A DNA stretch of 15,071 nucleotides, taken from the NCBI RefSeq assembly GCF_000313135.1, contig NW_004457681.1:110809-125879 (forward strand). The letters run 5' to 3'. Positions 9,217 through 15,071 of this stretch are shown here, in pieces. The notes beneath the pieces are model-generated. The model saw nothing but the letters and a program-made list of their open reading frames with translations. It ran no database searches and was not told the origin of the DNA. The DNA comes from Acanthamoeba castellanii str. Neff (lineage: Eukaryota; Discosea; Longamoebia; Acanthamoebidae). The position numbers were made by a program, and so were the translations under genes. Position 1 is the first letter of the stretch; each line of letters begins with the position of its first letter.

Positions 9217-9369
9217 GCCTCTACCTTGGTCGTGATTCTATACTCGCCCTACGTCGCTTCCCCTGGCTTGACCCATTTCGCGAGCCACCGCCGCCTCCAC
9301 CTCCACTCCCTCCAGCTCCTGTTTGCACCATCATCACATAAAAAAAAAGAAGATGTAATAGATGATTAT
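9217..9369. other. Convergent spacer
   Basis: The stretch lies between the stop of the Cys-containing exon and the stop of the WD40 gene. It contains a C/CT-rich run around 9286-9315 and A8 near 9341. It probably holds 3' processing signals of both genes. I see no reading frame of its own. Confidence 0.5.
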
Positions 9370-12094
9370 CTACAAAGACGAGGAGGATGATGATGATGAA
9401 TGATGGCGAAGGAGGTGGACGGTGCAATCGGAGGAGCAGGTGGCGAGAAGATCGCTGGTGGGGCTCCACGCCAGACCCTCGACCGACCCCGTGTGAAGCT
9501 TGCCCACCCACCGTCGCTGCCTTGGCGCTCCGTCGCCCACACCCCACACCGCCACTACACGACACACACGAATCGCGACACGACACACACGACACGATGT
9601 CAGAGCTGTGCGAAATTGAAGCGAACAGCGGGGGAGGGCGGAGAAGAGTACCGGCGCCGTTCTGGGTGACGCAGCACAGCTTGTCGCCGCGCGGCTGGAG
9701 CGCGCAGTAGGTGAGCGTGTGCCAGTCGTGGATGTCTTCGCTCGTGTCGAACACGTGCATGAGCGCCCACGTCCGCGCGTTCCACACCATCACCTTCCGA
9801 TCATCGGCGCACGTGGCCAGCACCTCGTGCCACTCACTCTCCTCCTCCTCTGTCGTCGCCGTCGCCGCAGCTGATGACGACGACGACGCGGCGGGCAGGC
9901 GCCGCATGAGCTGCCAGTCGACGCCGGTGACGGCCGTGGTGTGTCCGGTGAGCGTGCGTCGCTTCTCGCCGCCGGGAAGAGCCCACACGCAGGTGGTCTG
10001 GTCCTCGGAGCAGGTCGCGATCGCGCCATTGTCGGGCGACCACGCGAGCGACCAGATCTCGGCGAACAGGCCGATCGAGCCGAACTGCAGGTTCTGTGGG
10101 CCGGCCACAGGCCGATGGGCCTCGATCACCAGCACGTCCTCCAAGCGCAGTTGTTGTTGTTGGGCTAACCGGTCGTGGTCGCCGGCCGGCACCACCACGA
10201 GCCGCATGACATGCAGCGTGCCGTTGGTCGTTCCCGCGGCGAGAAGGCGCGGCGCGTCGCCGTGCTCCCACCGCATGCAGGTCACGGTGTCTCCGAGCGC
10301 TGCCACCAGCAGAGGAGCAACATCTGCGTGTGTGCGGTCGTGCGTGTGCGGTGTGTGCGGTTAGCTGGAAGGCAACACATGCACGCGCGCTAGAGCGAGA
10401 AAGGCAAAGACGAACCAGGCTGGAGCGGGTTCCACGAGTAGATGTCGCCGCTCACGCAGCCGATCAGGACGTGTGGCGCCGGACCGTCCGGGCGGTGGGA
10501 CGGCCTTCGCCAGCAGATCGAGCGGACCGGCAGGAGGGAGGGCACGCGGGTCGACGCCAGCGGGAGGTGCGAGCCGACGTCCCACACGATCACGTTGCCC
10601 GCGAAGTCGCCCACGGCCACCTGCGTCCCCTCCCAGTTGAAGTCCAGCCCTGCAGTACGGTCGGCTTAGTTTTGTAATTTGAAAAAATGAACAAAAACTG
10701 ATAGTCAGTACCACAGCAGGTCATGGCGTGGAAGGCCATGTGGCGCGCTTGAGGCTCGAACGCAGCTTCGACGTCGTCACGCAGGACCGGAAGCGGCGTG
10801 ACGACGCTGCTCACGGTGGACGACAGAGGGCGGCGGAGCGGACACGAGTGGATGCCGGCCTCGTTGACGACCCAGGCCTCCTCCGCGGCGTCGTCGCAGT
10901 CGACGTAGTAGATAGAGCCGCTGGACAGACCTACAGCGATCATCACATGTGAGCAGCTTGTGTCGTGTCGTGTCGTGTCGTGTCGTGTCGTGTCGTGTCG
11001 TGTCGTGTCGTTGGTCGTGTCGTTGGTCGTGTCGTGTCGTTGGTCGTGTCTATCTCGTGGCACGTACCGTCGAGAACGAATTCGCCAGCCAGCCGGTCGC
11101 GCTGCCACACGGTGAGCCGGGCGTTGTCCCCGGGACACAGGAGCCGATCGCCGGCGGACTTGAACGCGAGGCACTTGATGAGGCCCGACCCGCCGGAGGC
11201 ATCGACCGTCCACAGGGTCGCTAGCGTGCGCATGTCCACAACCTCGACCCGGCGGCCGCTGAGCGCGATCGCCATCCGTACCGGCCCACCATCGGTCGAC
11301 GGGCGGTCCTCCTTGGCCATGGCGCTTACCGAGACCGCCGACGACCGCGTGGCGCTGGGCAGCTCCAGCGCGCGCTCCTTGATCACGCGCCACTCGCCGC
11401 TGCGCTCGTCGACCCGGATCAGATGCAGCGCTGTCTCTGAGTGCTGCGTTGTTGCTGGGGAGGGACCCTCGACAGAGCGCCGCGAGGCGCGCGGTGGCTG
11501 GCGCACGGCGACCAACAGCAGCGAGTCGGGCTCCCCGCCGCCGCTGTCGGCCCACTCGACAAAGGTGTAGCCTGCGCCAGCTCCGAATTCCAAGACCTTC
11601 ACCAGCCGCAGCTGCTGCTCTGGTGTTGAGTAGTAGACCTTGAAGAGGGTGGCGATACCGTCGGCGTGCTCGGAGGTGGTGACGATGCGGCCGCGGCAGG
11701 GGGAGACGGCGGCGTGGGTGACCTTCACCCGGCGCGTAGCGTGGTGCGAACGATCGAGCAGGCGCCAGACGTGGTCGGGGTGGTGGTCCCAGAGGGCCAC
11801 CTCGCCGGCCTCGGACGCGGTGAAGATGAAGTCGTCGGTCTTGAGCATGCAGGTTACGATGTCGCCGTGGGGGCGAAAGAACCTCACGCGCTCGCGCCGA
11901 TCAATGTCCCACCGCACGATGTTGCAGCCGAGCGGCACGTCGACGTAGGTAGTGCCCAGGCGAGGGTCTTCTTGAGCAAGACTCTTGCTGCTACTCGCTA
12001 GAGTCGAAGGCCAGCACGAGCAGTAGCGCGCAGTGCCAACGCCAAATGAATTGACGATGCGCAAATCATGTGCCAGTTGATGTTCCTCATCCAT
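9370..12094 (-). CDS. WD40-repeat protein, probably two beta-propellers
   Basis: A 769-residue WD40 scaffold without a recognised orthologue. Exons read on the minus strand are 12094-11068, 10930-10712, 10649-10416, 10323-9652 and 9527-9370. Every phase agrees and the total is 770 codons including TAG. Blade-like segments recur along the whole length: GCNIVRWDIDRRERVRFF with HGDIVTCM, FIFTASEAGEVALWD, DRLLCPGDNARLTVWQRD, GTQVAVGDFAGNVIVWDVG, GAIATCSEDQTTCVWALPGG, EVLATCADDRKVMVWNARTW, and KLHTGSVEGLAWSPTSD with LLATCSSDCTVHLL. The number of blades suggests two propellers. The N-terminus starts at MDEEHQLAHDL, with no in-frame ATG further upstream before a stop. An Ala/Ser/Glu-rich loop interrupts one blade in exon 4, and the protein ends in a Ser run. 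The splice into the last exon (acceptor GGAG at 9528) is the weakest point. Function cannot be told beyond protein scaffolding. Confidence 0.85.
10960..11050. repeat. (GTGTC)n pentamer array in the first WD40-gene intron
   Basis: About ten successive GTGTC units from 10960, then a looser part in which GTTG interrupts groups of the same pentamer. It fills most of the intron 10931-11067, whose minus-strand donor is GTACGT and acceptor CTGTAG. Confidence 0.9.
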
Positions 12095-12246
12095 TTGGTG
12101 GTCAAGACCTTCACAGAGTATCAAGTAAGAAAAAAATTACCCCTTCAAATTCATGCCTTCATCTTTTGCTTTGTGTGCGGTTGTTTTGGTGAAGTCTTTG
12201 GCGGGAAATGATTATTGAAATGATTATTTTGAAACCTCAATTGCAG

Positions 12247-13315
12247 CGACTACATTGAGCATGGCCACCACACTCTTGTGCATGACGCTGGTGGTCCACT
12301 CCTTCTGCAGAGACATGATGTTGCGCCTGCAGACCTTCCACGGCCGCATGGACGAGCTGCGCGTGTGGGCCGGCGTGCGCACCCCGGCCGAGATCCTGGT
12401 GGGCTACGACACCACCGACCTGTCGTTGACCACGACCACCACCCCCTACGCCGAGGCTCGCGCCAGTAGCCTGGTGGGCCAGTTCCACCTGGACCGCGAG
12501 TCTAGAGGCTAGGGGGAGGACGAGTCGTGCGTGGCGCTCGCTTCCCCGACTGGCGCCAAAGCCGCGTTCGAGGGCGAGATCGAGGGCCAGGCGCCGGTGT
12601 GGGTGCCCTCGTTGGCCCCTCTGGTGCTGCGAGTGGAGGCGACAAACTTCTTGCTGGCGCACCTCACCCTCTTCATCTACTTGGCCCACCCGAACGACAC
12701 GTTTGCGGCGCAGATCGATGTGTTGGCGCTCAACCCGAGTCCATCTACCGCGACGGCGGCGCGGCCGTCCTGGTGAACTAGGGCAACGTCATCACCGTCG
12801 CCGAAGGCTCACAGTACGTTTTCTTGGCATTCTCCACATTCCTCACACCATACTCAACCAGATAGTGGCGGTTCCCTGTGGCCTATTTCCTGACCACATC
12901 GCCAATAAGTTACACTGCAATGGTGCGCTACCGTGCGGTGTCGTACGGCGAGAGCTGAGAGTGCGCCGAAGATGAACTGGTGCGGCGTGTGCGAGGGCGA
13001 TGGTCAGTGCGAGCCGTACGGGTGCGATGGCGAGGGCAGCCGACGCGACGTGTGTGGCGTGTGCGACGGCTATGGCGAGTCGTGCCGGTGCTCGCTGGCC
13101 AACTGGCGTGGCAACGAGACCGAGGAGCTGGACAAGGGCGTGCTGTTCTACGACCTGCTTACTTGACGACACCGGGCAGCTCATCGCGCAACAGGCCTTC
13201 TTCGCTTCAGAGCCACGTCGACGAGCTCGATCACCTCGACCTCGACGTCTTTCAAGACGACCTCGACGAGCTCTACACCGACGCCGCCCACAACATATGT
13301 TATGTACCTAGATAG
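12247..13315 (+). pseudogene. Pseudogene of a LamG-like and Cys-rich extracellular protein
   Basis: After an acceptor-like ATTGCAG at 12246 comes QTFHGRMDELRVWAGVRTPA followed by EILVGYD. This is the closing part of a LamG/concanavalin-like domain (GxIDEVRVW...EI). A beta-rich stretch with a long gap follows, then NWCGVCEGDGQCEPYGC and RRDVCGVCDGYGESC, a CGVCxGDG-type Cys-rich module known from secreted adhesive proteins. The last piece is acidic (DELDHLDLDVFQDDLDELY). Lesions include TAG at 12510, a one-base shift near 12735, TAG at 12779, TGA at 12956, a shift near 12970, TGA at 13164 and a further shift near 13200. One intron may remain between the GTACGT donor at 12815 and about 12917. 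No signal peptide or first exon is present upstream, so it is also 5'-truncated. Domain naming is by motif only. Confidence 0.75.
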
Positions 13316-14161
13316 AGGGTTGAGTGCTCCACTGGAACCTTTTTGCAAAAACGAAAACAATGTTAGGTGACTTTTATTTTGTGGTGGCGACGACAATGGC
13401 GATGACGTGCCTGTGTGGATAGTGCGGACTGACAGTCGCGGGGGTCGCGTGGAGTTTTTTTTCAAATCTTCAGCCATAGCAACTCAGGGCCGACCGCATA
13501 ATCGGACGCGCTCCATCCATCTGACGACGGGGCTATCAAACAACTGGGCTGCGTTCTCGAGAAAAAGGGTTGGCTGTTTTCAAATTTGTGGTGGTGTAGG
13601 CGGTGGTGGCGAAGACGTGTCGCGTGGATAGTGAGCGGACACACAAACGGGGCCTCGTTCCGTTTTTTCGTTCCAGGAGCAGTTGCGAGAGGGGTCACAC
13701 GTCCGCCAGGAGGACGATTACGGCCATTGATGTGGATGGACGCGAGTGTGTGCGTGCGTGCGGGTGGGCGTCTGCTGCGCATGGCCGAGTTGGACTACGG
13801 ACATGGTGGTGTCTGGAAAACGGGCATCGTGCAGTTCCGGTATGCGGGCTATGTGGGGAGGACTAACAAAGGGTGATGACGGTGACAGCGTCCTTCGTCG
13901 CGGTGGATAACGCCGACCGCCCACACAACCTTGAAAGCGGGTCCCCTCCCTCCGTTTCTGTGTTGCGTTGTTGGCACTTCTTCAGTCCACCACGCTTCCT
14001 CTTCCATGGCGCAAAGGAAGGGTCTTGCTTCTCAGCATATGTATACTATAAAAGTCAACGAGGTCCACCGTGCTAAAGGGGGTGTCCGGATTTATTTGGA
14101 ACTTAACTCCTGATATGCTGCTGCATGCACGCTGTGCTGAGGCAAGAAGGTGGTGGACTTC
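13316..14161. other. Gene-poor stretch
   Basis: No reading frame here has both convincing composition and a recognisable product. The clearest structure is an imperfect direct repeat. A short frame ending near 13876 reads RMAELDYGHGGVWKTGIVQF and could be another gene remnant, but I cannot name it. A TATA-like TATAAAAG at 14047 points to the plus strand with nothing evident after it. Confidence 0.5.
13381..13640. repeat. Imperfect direct repeat of about 50 bases
   Basis: The copies at about 13381-13428 and 13588-13640 share, in order, GTGGTGG, TGGCGA(T/A)GACGTG, GTGGATAGTG and CGGAC, with small gaps between the blocks. Both follow an ATTTT/AATTT-GTGGTGG junction and both are followed within 40 bases by a T run. 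Confidence 0.6.
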
Positions 14162-14587
14162 TTAGAGCTGGGACTCGATCTTGTTGCCGGTCTGGTTGAC
14201 GTTGACCCAGGGCTTCTCCTGGTGGATGGTCACCAAGAGGACTCCCTCGGGGAAGGAGGTCTCGCCGGGGTAGTAGGCAGGACCCTCGCTGGTGACGACG
14301 AACTTGATCTTCTTGGCCGTGATCTTTTCGACGAAGGCCTCCTTGTACATGTCGTCCTTCTTGCACAGCTTGATGATGTTGTCCACCAGGCCGGTGAGAG
14401 TCTGGTTGATCACCCTGCCGACGAGGTTGCCGTCGTTCTTCAGGGCCTCGTGGATGGCCGCTCCGTCGGCCTCGAAGGTCCAGCCGGTGGTGCCAGTGGC
14501 AGCCTCCAGCTTCTTGATGGCTTCGGCGTTCTGGGGCTCGGCATCCTTGAGGCTCTTCCTGGCGGTGAGGGGCAGTTGGCTGGCCAT
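14162..14587 (-). CDS. Conserved-looking orphan protein, 141 residues, intronless
   Basis: I do not recognise this family. The frame runs uninterrupted from ATG 14587 to TAA 14162, with near-exclusive G/C third positions, which suggests a highly expressed gene. The protein starts MASQLPLTARKSLKDAEPQN. It has a helical first half, then a segment with GNLVGRVINQTLTGLVDNII and KLCKKDDMYKEAF, then a probable beta part (KKIKFVVTSEG, GVLLVTIHQEKPWVNVNQ). It has no signal peptide and no membrane segment, and only one Cys, so a small soluble cytosolic protein is likely. The start is well supported: a TATA box lies about 60 bases upstream and no earlier in-frame ATG fits between. It is the only complete gene here without an intron. 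Confidence 0.85.
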   Translation of the reverse strand: MASQLPLTARKSLKDAEPQNAEAIKKLEAATGTTGWTFEADGAAIHEALKNDGNLVGRVINQTLTGLVDNIIKLCKKDDMYKEAFVEKITAKKIKFVVTSEGPAYYPGETSFPEGVLLVTIHQEKPWVNVNQTGNKIESQL

Positions 14588-14641
14588 TGGATAGGTGTTG
14601 TTGTTGGTGGTGGGTGATGGTGGTGACTGTCTGGGTGGCGA

Positions 14642-14655
14642 CCTTTTTATATGTG
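14642..14655 (-). promoter_or_regulatory. TATA box of the 141-residue orphan gene
   Basis: On the minus strand the sequence reads CACATATAAAAAGG. It lies about 58 bases upstream of the ATG, so initiation some 25-30 bases downstream would leave a short leader of about 30 bases. This is the best core-promoter match in the window. Confidence 0.75.
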
Positions 14656-14667
14656 GCAGGCCAGGGT

Positions 14668-14784
14668 GGACTTCACTTAACCCTGAACCACCAACACTGC
14701 CGGGAGAATAGAATCCTATTCCTGACAGGAAATTTTTCTGTTGGCTGCTTTGTCTCCTGAAACCACTACATTTCTCCGGCATAC
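14668..14784. repeat. Upstream duplicated block, copy A (gene-proximal)
   Basis: It starts GGACTTCACTTAACCCTGAA, contains the inverted repeat GAATAG-AATC-CTATTC (14706-14721), then TTGGCTGCTTTGTCTCCTGA, and ends at TTTCTCCGGCATAC. It lies directly upstream of the TATA box of the orphan gene. The same landmarks occur in the same order in copy B. Confidence 0.85.
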
Positions 14785-14823
14785 GCCGCCGACACAACGT
14801 GCAATGTGGCGGGCTGGGGAGAG

Positions 14824-14940
14824 AGGACTTCACTTAACACTGAAACCTAACCACCAACCTACTAGGAGAATAGAACACTATTCCTGAGACAGGCGTTGGC
14901 TACTTTATCCCCTTAAACCACCCCACATTTTTCCGGTACC
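14824..14940. repeat. Upstream duplicated block, copy B (gene-distal)
   Basis: It starts GGACTTCACTTAACACTGAA, contains GAATAG-AACA-CTATTC (14868-14883), then TTGGCTACTTTATCCCCTTA, and ends at TTTTTCCGGTACC. It is offset from copy A by about 156 bases. The copies differ by scattered substitutions and a few short indels, so the duplication is not recent. Confidence 0.85.
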
Positions 14941-15017
14941 TCCTTTAACTTAAGAGAAACATACACAGTTGGATTCCTTTGGATTCCTCAAAGGTCCAGA
15001 TGCAGCCGAACACGAGC

Positions 15018-15071
15018 CACACGACACACGACACACACACACACACGCACGCACCACCAACACACACACAC
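15018..15071. repeat. CA-rich microsatellite at the window edge
   Basis: ACACG and AC units run to the end of the window and resemble the repeats inside introns elsewhere. This may be the beginning of an intron of another gene, but no exon can be defined next to it. Confidence 0.7.

Noticed and set aside
10965..11570. Plus-strand frame starting with Ser-Cys-Arg-Val repeats
   Set aside because: It is a translation of the GTGTC array in an intron, followed by the opposite strand of the WD40 exon.
13462..13782. A 106-residue minus-strand frame in the gene-poor gap
   Set aside because: Codon composition is unlike the true genes, no splice structure or motif is evident, and it overlaps the imperfect repeat.
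14047..14054. TATAAAAG as a plus-strand promoter
   Set aside because: No credible plus-strand reading frame follows. The downstream frames lie opposite the orphan gene.
14150..14617. A 155-residue plus-strand frame rich in Leu, Val and Gly
   Set aside because: It is the antisense shadow of the 141-residue gene, whose strand has the TATA box, the expected third-position bias and a balanced composition.

Overview
This window looks like nuclear DNA of a free-living amoebozoan, most likely an Acanthamoeba. Coding sequence is GC-rich with strong G/C at third codon positions. Genes are split by many short introns of roughly 60-180 bases that nearly all begin GT (often GTAC) and end AG. The introns carry CGTGTG / CGTGT type simple repeats, and the intergenic gaps are small. 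The best-fitting proteins are eukaryotic: a cytosolic-type malate dehydrogenase, a TSET coat subunit, an SPPL3-type intramembrane protease and a WD40 protein. The species is inferred from style and not proven.

Layout. 1-1567 (minus): malate dehydrogenase, six exons, running off the left edge before its last exon. 1568-1869: divergent promoter region. 1870-5714 (plus): a 16-exon gene whose 787-residue product I recognise as the TSAUCER (plant TASH3) subunit of the ancient TSET/TPLATE vesicle-coat complex. 5790-7438 (plus): a 6-exon SPPL3-like aspartyl intramembrane protease starting 75 bases after the TSAUCER stop. 7557-8410 (minus): fragments of an unrecognised Lys/Glu-rich gene. 8561-8914 (plus): the C-terminal piece of a SET-domain protein, probably decayed. 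9045-9216 (plus): an unidentified Cys-containing terminal exon. 9370-12094 (minus): a 5-exon, 769-residue WD40 protein. 12247-13315 (plus): a pseudogene of a LamG-like plus Cys-rich extracellular protein with several stops and frameshifts. 13316-14161: no supportable gene, but an imperfect direct repeat. 14162-14587 (minus): an intact intronless 141-residue orphan gene with a good TATA box. 14588-15071: its upstream region, which holds a duplicated block of about 117 bases with a conserved inverted repeat, then a CA-rich microsatellite at the edge.

The malate dehydrogenase, TSAUCER, SPPL3 and WD40 models all splice with consistent phases from end to end. The sections 7557-9216 and 12247-13315 do not. 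I therefore read the lesions there as local decay, or less likely local sequence error, and not as poor sequence throughout. The genes do not form one pathway. TSAUCER and the SPPL3-like protease both act in the membrane-trafficking system, but their adjacency may be chance. The observations most worth following up are the TSAUCER subunit without an SH3 domain, the duplicated upstream element of the orphan gene, and the uncertain N-terminus of the malate dehydrogenase.
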